DNA of 64,000 nucleotides from Qipengyuania algicida. Its GTDB lineage: Bacteria > Pseudomonadota > Alphaproteobacteria > Sphingomonadales > Sphingomonadaceae. Under the pieces are notes generated by a model. It made no database searches and had not been told where the DNA came from. It was given only the letters and a program-made list of their open reading frames with translations. The DNA lies in NCBI RefSeq assembly GCF_009828025.1, contig NZ_WTYA01000005.1, forward strand, positions 186,001 to 250,000, written 5' to 3'. Position 1 is the first letter of the stretch. Each line of letters opens with the position of its first letter. The position numbers and the translations under genes are program-made. Shown one piece after another: positions 17,535 through 26,219 of this stretch.

Positions 17535-18512
17535 ATGACCACCCATCGCAGCAAGATGCTCATCATCGGTTCCGGCCCTGCGGGCTATTCCGCCGCGATC
17601 TACGGCGCGCGCGCGATGATGGAGCCGATCATGGTGCAGGGGCTGCAGCCCGGCGGGCAGCTGACCATCACAACCGATGTCGAGAATTATCCCGGCTTTC
17701 GCGATGTGATCCAGGGCCCCTGGCTGATGGAAGAGATGAAGACGCAGGCCGAGCATGTCGGCACGCGGGTCATGTGGGACACGATCGTCGAGGTCGATCT
17801 GGAAGGCGGGAGTCCGTTCCGGGCGGTCGGCGACAGCGGCGATGAATATATTGGCGACGTGCTGGTGATCGCGACCGGCGCACAGGCGCGTTGGCTCGGC
17901 GCTCCCGGTGAGCAGGAGCTGGGCGGCAAGGGCGTTTCGGCTTGCGCGACGTGTGACGGGTTCTTTTATCGCGGCAAGAAGGTCGCAGTGATCGGCGGCG
18001 GCAACACGGCGGTGGAGGAGGCGCTGTACCTCACCAACCATTCCGACGACGTGACGCTGATCCACCGCCGCGACGAGCTGCGGGCGGAGAAGATCCTGCA
18101 AGAGCGGCTGATGAAACATCCCAAGATCACGGTCCTGTGGAACAAGGTGGTCGAGAGTTTCGAGGGCGATCCGCTGGCAGGCGGGCTGACCCATCTGGCC
18201 CTGCGCGACACGGTGACCGGCGAAGACAGCGATTTCCATTGCGACGGCGCGTTTGTCGCCATCGGCCATGCCCCTGCGACCGAGCTGTTCAAGGGCAAGC
18301 TGGAACTCGATGACGGCGGTTATCTTGTCGTCGAACCCGGCACCCCCAAGACCGCGATCCCCGGCGTGTTCGCCGCGGGCGACGTGATGGATCACACCTA
18401 CCGCCAGGCGGTGACGGCTGCGGGCACCGGCTGCATGGCCGCGCTCGATGCAGAGCGCTTCCTTGCAGGTCTCGAAGTCGATCTGCACGGCCACGCTGAA
18501 GCGGCGGAGTAA
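17535..18512 (+). CDS. trxB: Thioredoxin-disulfide reductase
   Basis: FAD/NADPH flavoenzyme reducing thioredoxin. The 325-residue protein has the N-terminal FAD motif IGSGPAGYSAAIYGARA, the redox centre C137-A-T-C140, an NADPH motif GGGNTAVEEALYL and the C-terminal GVFAAGDV. Start ATG 17535 has GGAGG five bases upstream. Length is normal. It converges with the MAPEG genes. Confidence 0.97.
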   Translation: MTTHRSKMLIIGSGPAGYSAAIYGARAMMEPIMVQGLQPGGQLTITTDVENYPGFRDVIQGPWLMEEMKTQAEHVGTRVMWDTIVEVDLEGGSPFRAVGDSGDEYIGDVLVIATGAQARWLGAPGEQELGGKGVSACATCDGFFYRGKKVAVIGGGNTAVEEALYLTNHSDDVTLIHRRDELRAEKILQERLMKHPKITVLWNKVVESFEGDPLAGGLTHLALRDTVTGEDSDFHCDGAFVAIGHAPATELFKGKLELDDGGYLVVEPGTPKTAIPGVFAAGDVMDHTYRQAVTAAGTGCMAALDAERFLAGLEVDLHGHAEAAE

Positions 18513-18535
18513 GTCCCCGCCGCTTCAGCGCGAAA

Positions 18536-18973
18536 TCAGTGCCAGCCGAACACCGCCATTGCCGCGTTCACGATCAGCGCGGCGAGAATCAAGCTCGATA
18601 GCGCGAACAGCACAAAGCGCACCATCACCACATTCCTGGTCGACTGCACCAGCGAATGCGCCACGCGCAGCCCGACATAAATCCACGCCAGCAGCACGTT
18701 GAGATTATCACCCTGGCCGACTATCGCCAGCACCACGCCAACCGCATAAAACAGCGTCGGCGCCTCGTGCAGATGGTTGTAATTGTCGGCCTTCCAGTTG
18801 ACCGAATCCGGCAGCTTGCCGCGCAGACCGGCGCCGGTTTCTCCGACCATGTTCTTGCCGTCGATCCCCGCCTTGGACATCGCGGGAATGCGGGTGGCGT
18901 ACATCCACAGCCACATGATCATGGTCCAGCCCATCAGTGCGACGAGCGGTTGCAGGATTTCTGCGTGGATCAT
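18536..18973 (-). CDS. MAPEG family membrane protein (second copy)
   Basis: Integral membrane protein of 145 residues with about four hydrophobic helices. It shows the MAPEG pattern HLHEAPTLFYAVG followed by AWIYVGLRVAHSLVQS. MAPEG proteins include glutathione transferases and peroxidases, but most bacterial ones are uncharacterised. Start ATG 18973 overlaps the stop of the preceding paralogue by one base, so the two are coupled. A longer frame to 19135 overlaps the neighbour and is ignored. Confidence 0.88.
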   Translation of the reverse strand: MIHAEILQPLVALMGWTMIMWLWMYATRIPAMSKAGIDGKNMVGETGAGLRGKLPDSVNWKADNYNHLHEAPTLFYAVGVVLAIVGQGDNLNVLLAWIYVGLRVAHSLVQSTRNVVMVRFVLFALSSLILAALIVNAAMAVFGWH

Positions 18974-19416
18974 CAGGCCATCCCTCCAGTGCGGAACAGC
19001 GTCAGCTGGAGCACACGGAAGGCGAGGTAGATCAACGCTATGCTCGATGCGAGGAACAGCATGAAACGGATCGCCACCACATTCACAGTCGATTGCCACA
19101 GCGAATGGGCGATCCTCAAGGCGACATAGATCCACGCCGCGAGCACGTCACCCGCCGCAGCGCCCAACAGCGCGATAATGATACTGGCGGCATAGAACAG
19201 CGTGGGCTGTTCCATCAGATGTGCGTAATTGTGGGCTTTCCAGTTGATCTTGTCGTCGATCACGCCCTCGAGGTCCTGCCCGCGCCCGCCGGGTTTCGCA
19301 TTCCCGAGGCCGCCCAGCTTCTTGAGCGCCGGCAACCGTGTGCCCGACATCCACAGCAACATGATGAGTGACCAAGCGATCAGCACCCCCGCGGGTGCCA
19401 GCATCTGAGCCTGCAT
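18973..19416 (-). CDS. MAPEG family membrane protein (first copy)
   Basis: Paralogue of the next gene: 147 residues, four predicted helices, HLMEQPTLFYAASI and AWIYVALRIAHSLWQS. The pair clearly arose by duplication (shared spacing and motifs). It lies 47 bases downstream of the PLP-dependent dehydratase gene on the same strand and has a GAGGAGAGG ribosome site. Substrate unknown; a glutathione-dependent role is family knowledge only. Confidence 0.88.
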   Translation of the reverse strand: MQAQMLAPAGVLIAWSLIMLLWMSGTRLPALKKLGGLGNAKPGGRGQDLEGVIDDKINWKAHNYAHLMEQPTLFYAASIIIALLGAAAGDVLAAWIYVALRIAHSLWQSTVNVVAIRFMLFLASSIALIYLAFRVLQLTLFRTGGMA

Positions 19417-19463
19417 GAAACCTCTCCTCCCTGTTTTCTGCTCGCGAGCCTAGGACTGGATTA

Positions 19464-20477
19464 TCAATTGTCAAACGCAACGGTTTTACCGCCGATGACG
19501 CGGGCAAAATCGCCCGGATCGGTGTTGCCGCCGGTGAGCATGATGACGCTGTGTTCGTCGAGCTGCGCCTTACCCGCCAGCGCCGCAGCAAGCGCAGCCG
19601 CGCCGCCTGGTTCGAGCACCAGCTGGAGATTGGCAAAGGCGAATCGTTGCGCCGCGCGGACCTCTTCATCGGTAACGCTAAGACACGGCCCCGCGCGATT
19701 CCGCAGGACGGATAGGTTGATTTCCTTGGTCGCATCGGGGCGCAGCGCATCGCACACGGTCGACGGCGGATTGGGGCCGACGTGGACCACCTCGCCCGCA
19801 GCAACGGCTTGTCCGACCATGTCCCAGCCTTGCGGTTCGACCGGCAGGATGGCCGCGTCCGGGCAGGCCAGGGCGAGGCCCGCCGCCAGTCCTCCACCGC
19901 CGCAGCAGGCGAGGATGCGGCTCGGCTGGCGTCCGAGTTGCTGCGTGATCTCGATCCCCGCGCTTCCCTGTCCCTCGATCACCCATGGGTCGCCGAAAGC
20001 GTGGACCAGAACGGCGCCCCGCTGCTCGACCTCGCGCGCGGCAACCTCGTCGCGATCCTCACCGGGCCGGTTATAGAGCACGATTTCCGCACCCAGCGCC
20101 CGCGTCGCCGCCAGCTTCACGCGCGGCGCGTCACGCGGCATGACGATGACCGCCTTGATCCCGAGCTTTTTCGCTGCCCATGCGACGCCCTGCGCATGAT
20201 TTCCGCTCGACACGGCGACCACACCACGCGCGCGCTCTTCCTCGGTGAGATTGCTCAGACGCCACCAGCCACCGCGGATCTTGAACGCGCCGATGGGCTG
20301 GAGGCTTTCGGCCTTCACCCAGCATCGCACACCGGCGATTTCGACCGGCAAGAGCGGGGTCGGCGGCAGGATCGCGGCGATTGAGCGGGCGGCTGCATGG
20401 ACGCCTTCGGTGCTGGGCAAGGGGTGTTGGATCAAAATTGGAAACTCCCTCGTTTGCTCCAACGATATGGAACACAT
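19464..20477 (-). CDS. PLP-dependent threonine/serine dehydratase
   Basis: Fold-type II PLP enzyme of about 337 residues, deaminating threonine and/or serine to the keto acid. The PLP lysine is in PIGAFKIRGG; SSGNHAQG binds substrate/phosphate and CCGGGGLAAG the PLP phosphate. There is no C-terminal ACT regulatory domain, so this is the catabolic or racemase-like short form rather than IlvA with feedback control. The start is uncertain: ATG 20477 (AGGA nine bases upstream) or TTG 20435 (GGGAG nine bases upstream, better match to relatives). Confidence 0.87.
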   Translation of the reverse strand: MCSISLEQTREFPILIQHPLPSTEGVHAAARSIAAILPPTPLLPVEIAGVRCWVKAESLQPIGAFKIRGGWWRLSNLTEEERARGVVAVSSGNHAQGVAWAAKKLGIKAVIVMPRDAPRVKLAATRALGAEIVLYNRPGEDRDEVAAREVEQRGAVLVHAFGDPWVIEGQGSAGIEITQQLGRQPSRILACCGGGGLAAGLALACPDAAILPVEPQGWDMVGQAVAAGEVVHVGPNPPSTVCDALRPDATKEINLSVLRNRAGPCLSVTDEEVRAAQRFAFANLQLVLEPGGAAALAAALAGKAQLDEHSVIMLTGGNTDPGDFARVIGGKTVAFDN

Positions 20478-20650
20478 GGCACACGGTCCTGAAGCAAAAA
20501 AGTCCGGATCGCTTGAATCGGCCAAACTTCAGGGTCGAGAAGAGGTCTGGGGGCTGATTTGTCCATTGCCGCCCTATGCCTCCAAACGCCCTGGTAGGAA
20601 ACGGATCGCACGGGATCATATTGCAGCGCCAGCGCATTCGCCTATGTGAG

Positions 20651-20745
20651 TGTCAGCGAAGGCGGGGCCTCAACCAGCAGGCGTTCGCCACAGGAACATA
20701 AGACCTCTGCCCATGCGGAGGCGCAGCAGATTTAGGGATTTTATT
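20651..20745 (+). promoter_or_regulatory. Structured 5' leader of the polyamine operon
   Basis: The last ~95 bases before the dehydrogenase gene hold two potential RNA stems: GCGAA (20656-20660) with TTCGC (20684-20688), and a strong 7-pair stem CCTCTGC/GCGGAGG (20704-20710 and 20715-20721, loop CCAT). An AGGGA ribosome site follows. I do not recognise a named riboswitch. Coding potential across the leader in the same frame is poor. Confidence 0.35.
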
Positions 20746-21957
20746 ATGTCGACAGTCCTGGTCATCGGTGCAGGCGGCGTCAGCTCCGTATGCGTTCACA
20801 AGATGGCGATGAACGCCGATATCTTTGACGATATCCACCTCGCCAGCCGCACCAAGAGCAAATGCGATGCGATTGCCGCCAGTGTGAAGGACCGCACCGG
20901 GCAAACGGTATCGACCTATGAGATCGACGCCGAGGAAGTGCCTGCGATGGTCAATCTGATCCGCAAGATCCAGCCAAGCTTGGTCGTCAATCTGGCGCTG
21001 CCGTATCAGGATCTGCCGATCATGGATGCCTGCCTGGAAGCAGGCGTCGACTACCTCGATACGGCCAATTACGAGCCCAAGGACGAGGCCAAGTTCGAAT
21101 ACAAGTGGCAGTGGGGCTATCATGACCGGTTCAAGGAAGCCGGGATCATGGCGCTGTTGGGCTCGGGCTTCGATCCGGGTGTGACCAGCGTGTTCACCAT
21201 GTGGCTCAAGACGCACAAGCTGAAAACTATTCGCCAGCTCGACATTCTCGATTGCAACGGCGGCGATCATGGGCAGGCGTTTGCCACCAATTTCAACCCG
21301 GAAATCAACATTCGCGAAGTGACCGCGCCCGCGCGGCACTGGGAGAACGGCGAGTTCGTCGAAACGCCGGCGATGGGCAAGAAGGTCGAATTCGACTTCG
21401 AGGCGGTCGGCCGCAAGAACATGTATATGATGTACCACGAGGAGCTGGAAAGCCTCGCCAAGTTCAATCCCGAAATGGAGCGTGCGCGTTTCTGGATGAC
21501 CTTCGGCGATGAATACATCAAGCACCTGACCGTGCTGCAGAATGTCGGCATGACGCGGATCGACCCGATCAAGTATCAGGGGCGCGAGATCATCCCGCTG
21601 CAATTCCTCGCCGCCGTGCTGCCCCAGCCCGAAACCCTGGGCGAGACGACCCACGGCAACACCAATATCGGCGTGATCGCGACTGGCGAAGCGCTCGACG
21701 GATCGGGCGAGAAAACCTTCTACATCAACAATATCTGCAGCCACGAGGCGGCTTACGAGGAAACCGGCAATCAGGCCGTGTCGTACACCACCGGCGTGCC
21801 CGCGATGATCGGCTCGGCCATGATGGTCACCGGCAAATGGTCGGGCGACGGCGTATTCAACATGGAAGAAATGGACCCCGATCCGTTCATGGACATGCTC
21901 AACCAGCACGGCCTGCCGTGGCAGGTGAAGGAACTGGACGGACCGGTCGCGTTCTGA
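20746..21957 (+). CDS. Carboxynorspermidine/carboxyspermidine dehydrogenase (saccharopine dehydrogenase family)
   Basis: NADPH-dependent enzyme that condenses a diamine (putrescine or 1,3-diaminopropane) with aspartate semialdehyde to a carboxy-triamine. The 403-residue protein opens with a Rossmann motif (VLVIGAGGVSSVCVHKMA), then ASRTKSKCD, and the LYS1-like GLGSGFDPGV-type region (LLGSGFDPGVTSVF). ATG 20746 has AGGGA seven bases upstream; a GTG at 20650 is rejected. Presence of the matching decarboxylase in the same operon supports the polyamine assignment over lysine degradation. Putrescine, and so spermidine, is the likelier choice because ornithine decarboxylase is nearby. Confidence 0.92.
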   Translation: MSTVLVIGAGGVSSVCVHKMAMNADIFDDIHLASRTKSKCDAIAASVKDRTGQTVSTYEIDAEEVPAMVNLIRKIQPSLVVNLALPYQDLPIMDACLEAGVDYLDTANYEPKDEAKFEYKWQWGYHDRFKEAGIMALLGSGFDPGVTSVFTMWLKTHKLKTIRQLDILDCNGGDHGQAFATNFNPEINIREVTAPARHWENGEFVETPAMGKKVEFDFEAVGRKNMYMMYHEELESLAKFNPEMERARFWMTFGDEYIKHLTVLQNVGMTRIDPIKYQGREIIPLQFLAAVLPQPETLGETTHGNTNIGVIATGEALDGSGEKTFYINNICSHEAAYEETGNQAVSYTTGVPAMIGSAMMVTGKWSGDGVFNMEEMDPDPFMDMLNQHGLPWQVKELDGPVAF

Positions 21958-21961
21958 CCCG

Positions 21962-22318
21962 ATGGGCGGCGCCGTCGCCTTCGTCGTGCCGGTGATCCTG
22001 CTGGCGCTGTCGAATCTGGTGATGAACGTCGCCTGGTACGCCAATCTGAAATTTCCCGGCAAGGCGCTGTGGCTGGTGATCCTCGCGAGCTGGGGGCTGG
22101 CGATCTTCGAATATGTGCTGGCTGTCCCGGCCAACCGAATCGGGTCGCAGGCCTATTCGCTCGCCCAGCTCAAGACGATCACGACAGTTTTTTCGCTGGC
22201 GACTTTCGTCGTGGTGGCGTGGGTAATGTTCGGGCAGAAACCCAATGCGAACCAGCTGATCGGCTTTGCGCTGATCTCCTTTGGCGCATTCTTCATCTTT
22301 CGCGGGCAAGTGGGGTGA
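21962..22318 (+). CDS. DUF486/DMT family small membrane protein
   Basis: A 118-residue, four-helix membrane protein of the DUF486 family within the drug/metabolite transporter group (NVAWYANLKF, FEYVLAVPANRIGS and GFALISFGAFFIFRG are typical). Function is not established for the family. It starts 4 bases after the dehydrogenase stop, firmly inside the polyamine operon, which makes a link to polyamine movement across the inner membrane an attractive but unproven inference. Confidence 0.88.
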   Translation: MGGAVAFVVPVILLALSNLVMNVAWYANLKFPGKALWLVILASWGLAIFEYVLAVPANRIGSQAYSLAQLKTITTVFSLATFVVVAWVMFGQKPNANQLIGFALISFGAFFIFRGQVG

Positions 22319-22343
22319 CGATGACTCCGCTGCGACACCTCCC

Positions 22344-23318
22344 GTGAGATACGCTCTGGTCCTGTTGGCCAGCATGGCGCTGGGCAGTTGCGGCGCGCCG
22401 GCGCGGGAAAATCTGCCGCAGGTGCAGATCGTGAAGAACTGGCCGCAGATCGCACAAGGTGCTGGTTTTGGCGAGGTCAGCGCGGTGGCGGTCGGGCCGG
22501 GCAACCGGGTCTATGTTCTCCACCGCCCCGGTCGTCCATGGAAAGAGCCTTTCCCGACCACGCCGATTGCTGAGCCTACGGTGGCGGTGTTCGACGGGGC
22601 GAGCGGCAAATTGCTCGACCAGTGGGGCGCGGGGCAGATGGTGATGCCGCATGGCCTGTCGATCGGTCCGCAGGGTAATGTCTGGATCACCGACGCGGGG
22701 CGCGAACAGGTGCTGCGCTTCACGCCACAGGGCAAGCTTACTCTCACCATCGGCACACGCGGTGTGACGGGCGACGATGCCAGTCATTTTGGCCGCCCGA
22801 CCGATGTCGCATTCCTTGGCGATCATGTGCTGGTCAGCGACGGCTATCTCAACGGCAGGGTGGCCGAATACGATTTGGATGGTCGGTTCATCGGGCAATT
22901 CGGCAGCAAGGGGCACGATCCTGGCCAGTTCTCGGTTCCCCATGCGATTGCCGTCACTGGCGACCGCATCCTCGTCGCCGATCGCGAGAACGGACGGATC
23001 GAGGCGTTCGACCGTCATGGCAAGCTGGCGGCGGATTGGACAGAACCGGGCAGGGGGCACCCCTATGCGGTGAAGCCCATGCCCAATGGCGAGTGGCTGA
23101 GCCTCGAGGGGCGCGATGATCACGACCGGCAGGGAATCGTGCTGCGGCTCTATAGCAAGGACGGCCAGCTCGAGCGCAGCTTTGCCGTGGCGTCGGTGCC
23201 GGGCGACAAGAGTCGGGGCCACGATCTGGCGGTCGGGCCGGACGGGGCGATCTATATTGCCGACGTGACCGGCGAACGGGTGGTCAAGCTGGCCCCCGGC
23301 AGTCTAAAGGCGCGCTGA
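22344..23318 (+). CDS. NHL-repeat lipoprotein (six-bladed beta-propeller)
   Basis: Predicted outer-membrane or periplasmic lipoprotein of 324 residues. It starts with GTG 22344, giving a lipoprotein signal VRYALVLLASMALGSCG with a lipobox cysteine at residue 16. The rest is NHL/SMP-30-like beta-propeller repeats (GLSIGPQGNVWITDAGREQVLRF and similar), like peptidyl-hydroxyglycine amidating lyases. Some annotations would begin earlier (22281), but that overlaps the preceding gene and loses the signal peptide. Its stop overlaps the decarboxylase start (TGATG). Role in the polyamine operon unknown. Confidence 0.85.
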   Translation: MRYALVLLASMALGSCGAPARENLPQVQIVKNWPQIAQGAGFGEVSAVAVGPGNRVYVLHRPGRPWKEPFPTTPIAEPTVAVFDGASGKLLDQWGAGQMVMPHGLSIGPQGNVWITDAGREQVLRFTPQGKLTLTIGTRGVTGDDASHFGRPTDVAFLGDHVLVSDGYLNGRVAEYDLDGRFIGQFGSKGHDPGQFSVPHAIAVTGDRILVADRENGRIEAFDRHGKLAADWTEPGRGHPYAVKPMPNGEWLSLEGRDDHDRQGIVLRLYSKDGQLERSFAVASVPGDKSRGHDLAVGPDGAIYIADVTGERVVKLAPGSLKAR

Positions 23319-24490
23319 TGGAAACCAGAGCCGGAGATCCGGGCGCTTTTGCCCAATTCGACCTGTCGCGTGTCGACAGCCCTGCCTTCGTCATCGATGC
23401 GGCAAAACTGCGCGCCAATCTGCAAATGCTCGCCGACATTCGCGATGCTGCCGACATCAAGGTGCTGGCGGCATTGAAGGCGTTTTCCATGTGGTCGGTC
23501 GCGCCGATTATCGGCGAATATCTCGACGGGGTATGCACCAGCGGCCTGTGGGAAGCGCGGCTGGCGAGCGAGTTCTACGACGGCGAGATCGCGACCTATT
23601 CCGCCGCCTACAAGCCGGAGGATCTGGAAGAGATCTGCCGCCTGTCGGACCATGTGATCTTCAACTCGCCCGCGCAGATCGGGCGCGCGCGGCTGATCCT
23701 CGAAGCGGCGCGGTTGAGTGCGGGGGACTTCGACATCGGGCTCAGGCTCAATCCGCAGGTGCCGACCGGAGAGGTGCCACGCTACGATCCCTCCAGCCCC
23801 GGCTCGCGCCTGGGCTTCCCGATCGACCAGCTGACCGAAGAGCATATGGAGGGTGTCGAGGGCATCCACTTCCACAATCTGTGCGAACAGGACCTCGAGC
23901 CGCTGAAGGCAACCTGGGACCGCGTGTTCGACGCGATCGAGCCGTGGTTCGGACAGTTGAAGTGGATCAACATGGGCGGAGGCCACCACATCACCCGCGC
24001 CGATTACCAGCGTGAGGAGCTGATCGAATTCCTGCGCGATGCCAGGGAGGATACCGGCGCGGAAATCTATCTCGAACCGGGTGAGGCAGTGGCGCTCGAT
24101 GCGGGCATCCTCGTCGGCACCGTGCTCGACACCGGCTGGAACGGGATGCCGGTCGCGGTCACCGATGTGTCCGCTACCTGCCACATGCCCGATGTGATCG
24201 AGGCGCCTTATCGTCCGGCGATGCTGGGCGAGGGCGGCGAAGGCGAAGCGATCCGGCTGGGCGGTCCGTCATGTCTGGCAGGTGATGTGATTGGCGATTA
24301 CAATTTGCCCGTCGCGGCCGAGCCCGGCGCACGTTTCGCCTTCCTCGACCAGGCGCATTACTCGATGGTCAAGACCACCACTTTCAACGGCGTGCCTTTG
24401 CCCTCGATCTGGCTGTGGGACAGCGAAACCGACGCGCTCGAACAGGTCAAACGCTTTGAATACGAGGACTTTCGCGACCGGTTGAGTTGA
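23318..24490 (+). CDS. nspC: Carboxynorspermidine/carboxyspermidine decarboxylase
   Basis: PLP enzyme of the alanine-racemase fold, 390 residues, removing CO2 from carboxy(nor)spermidine to give the triamine. The PLP lysine is K54 in LAALKAFSMWS; HFHNLCEQ, MGGGHHITRADY, EPGEAVALDAG and the dimer-interface SATCHMPDVIEAP are all characteristic of NspC. Last gene of the four-gene operon, coupled to the lipoprotein gene by a one-base overlap. It converges with a GGDEF receptor gene. Confidence 0.94.
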   Translation: METRAGDPGAFAQFDLSRVDSPAFVIDAAKLRANLQMLADIRDAADIKVLAALKAFSMWSVAPIIGEYLDGVCTSGLWEARLASEFYDGEIATYSAAYKPEDLEEICRLSDHVIFNSPAQIGRARLILEAARLSAGDFDIGLRLNPQVPTGEVPRYDPSSPGSRLGFPIDQLTEEHMEGVEGIHFHNLCEQDLEPLKATWDRVFDAIEPWFGQLKWINMGGGHHITRADYQREELIEFLRDAREDTGAEIYLEPGEAVALDAGILVGTVLDTGWNGMPVAVTDVSATCHMPDVIEAPYRPAMLGEGGEGEAIRLGGPSCLAGDVIGDYNLPVAAEPGARFAFLDQAHYSMVKTTTFNGVPLPSIWLWDSETDALEQVKRFEYEDFRDRLS

Positions 24491-24503
24491 GTTGCACTTC
24501 CGC

Positions 24504-26210
24504 TCAGGCCGCGCGACGTTTCTTGGGGAAGATCGTGGCAAAGGACATGTCGCCGCTCTCGTAGCACAGGCGGTCGCGTCCAGCGGCCTTGGCACGATAG
24601 AGCGCTGCGTCTGCCGCACGAAATGCCTGACGCATTCCCTGCTGTCCGACCATCGCCAGCCCCGCACTTGCGGTAATGCGCCGATCAACTTGCGGGACAG
24701 CGCTGCGTGCCGCTGCGGTAATTTTCTGGCGCACGGTATTGAGGATGATGGCTGCACTGTCGATGGACGGTCCGGTCAAGGCGACCGCGAATTCTTCGCC
24801 GCCCAGCCGCCATGCCCGTAGAGCCTGATTGTCTGCCACGCATTCGCCAAGCACCCGTCCGACAGCGCGCAGGACTTCGTCCCCGGTGTCATGGCCCCAG
24901 CCATCGTTGATCGGCTTGAAACGGTCGAGATCGACAATCGCCAGTATATCCGACCGACGCCACTTGCGCGCGTCGAAATCGCGCCGGTTGTAGAGGCCTG
25001 TCAGCGCGTCGGTAAGTGCCTCGTCCTCCATCTCTCGGGCACGATCATGGGCGAGATCGCGTTCGCGCCGCACAGCTTCAGCCTGAAGGGCGATGGCCCC
25101 GGCCATGATCAGCGCCTGTGCGGCCAGCGCGATGAAGAACAGAGAATCGATCCATGAGGGAAGGTAATACAGTCCAGCGCCGCGAAGGACTCGCTCAATT
25201 CCAAGGGTAAGGGGCGCTGCCCAAGCCAGAATGAAACCGCCGACGTTGCGACTGCGCCGCATCGTGGCGACTGCAATACCGTAAATCAGGACGAAAATGC
25301 CAGGCAGGAACAGCAGGTGATATGTGACCCGCGCGTTGAAATCGACCAGCAGCGAAAGCGGCAGGCAAATCGAGCCGAGGGCTGCGAGTGCAGCGGTGGC
25401 CAGCATCGCTCTCTTCTCAATGCGGCAGAAGATGCGCCGTTCGAAGAAGGAGCTCATGATCGGCCCCAGCATCGCCACGGCAAGCGACAACGAAGCATAG
25501 CTGAGCGCCGCGCGATCCCACAAGGTCAGAGAGGGGAAGGCAAGGAAGACGAGTGAACTGGACGATGCGGTATAGACTGCAACCAGGGCACTGAAAGCGC
25601 CGTGCAGGGCAACGGTGCGATTGTCTGATGCTATGCCCATGAAAGCGCTGAAAATTGCGATCGTCCCAAGAACCGCCATCGCAAGGGCATAAAGCACGCT
25701 GTGGGACACCTTTTCCTGATGCGCTTGATCGGCGGTCTTGAACGCCAGTTCGGTCGCGGGAGGCGAACTGGGAGTTCCGTCGAAAGCAAGATAGAGAGCA
25801 GAAAGTTTGTCGCCTCGGACCGCAACTGGAACGGCAAGGCCGTTGCCGGGCATCCACAGCCGCGACAAGGCAGCACCGGCAAAGACCTGTTGGTGCAGGA
25901 TCCCATGGTGATCGCGACCGACCACGCGCACTCTTTCCAGAGGGCCAGACACGGTTTCGATGACGAAATTCCCGTCAGGCGCACCATCGATATCGAGTTT
26001 CTGCCAGCTATGGCCTGTTATCGCCTGATGATACTGCGGACGACAATTCCATTGCTTGCTCGAAAACGCCTGGCTGAAGGTTAACGGCAGATCGGTCGAC
26101 AGGAGACAAGAATTTCGGAAAAGGCTGTCCGCCTTGGCGGATGTCGGCGCGTAGACTAACGCCAGCAAGGCGACGATGATCGCCAGAAATGTCGCGTGGA
26201 CCCGCCTCAT
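24504..26210 (-). CDS. 7TM-DISM receptor diguanylate cyclase
   Basis: Transmembrane c-di-GMP synthase of about 568 residues: signal peptide (ending near SAKA), a periplasmic 7TMR-DISMED2-like beta-sandwich (about 30-165), seven hydrophobic helices (about 180-375), a coiled linker, and a GGDEF domain with DALTGLYNRRDFD, DLDRFKPIND and catalytic GGEEF. The inhibitory RxxD position reads NQAL, so it is absent. Start ATG 26210; TTG 26219 is possible. It sits between the triamine decarboxylase and ornithine decarboxylase on the opposite strand. Confidence 0.9.
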   Translation of the reverse strand: MRRVHATFLAIIVALLALVYAPTSAKADSLFRNSCLLSTDLPLTFSQAFSSKQWNCRPQYHQAITGHSWQKLDIDGAPDGNFVIETVSGPLERVRVVGRDHHGILHQQVFAGAALSRLWMPGNGLAVPVAVRGDKLSALYLAFDGTPSSPPATELAFKTADQAHQEKVSHSVLYALAMAVLGTIAIFSAFMGIASDNRTVALHGAFSALVAVYTASSSSLVFLAFPSLTLWDRAALSYASLSLAVAMLGPIMSSFFERRIFCRIEKRAMLATAALAALGSICLPLSLLVDFNARVTYHLLFLPGIFVLIYGIAVATMRRSRNVGGFILAWAAPLTLGIERVLRGAGLYYLPSWIDSLFFIALAAQALIMAGAIALQAEAVRRERDLAHDRAREMEDEALTDALTGLYNRRDFDARKWRRSDILAIVDLDRFKPINDGWGHDTGDEVLRAVGRVLGECVADNQALRAWRLGGEEFAVALTGPSIDSAAIILNTVRQKITAAARSAVPQVDRRITASAGLAMVGQQGMRQAFRAADAALYRAKAAGRDRLCYESGDMSFATIFPKKRRAA

Positions 26211-26219
26211 CACGCGCAA

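Noticed and set aside
16044..18494. 816-codon minus-strand frame across three plus-strand genes
   Set aside because: It mirrors the retropepsin, phosphatase and trxB genes and has no recognisable domain; caused by high GC at third positions.
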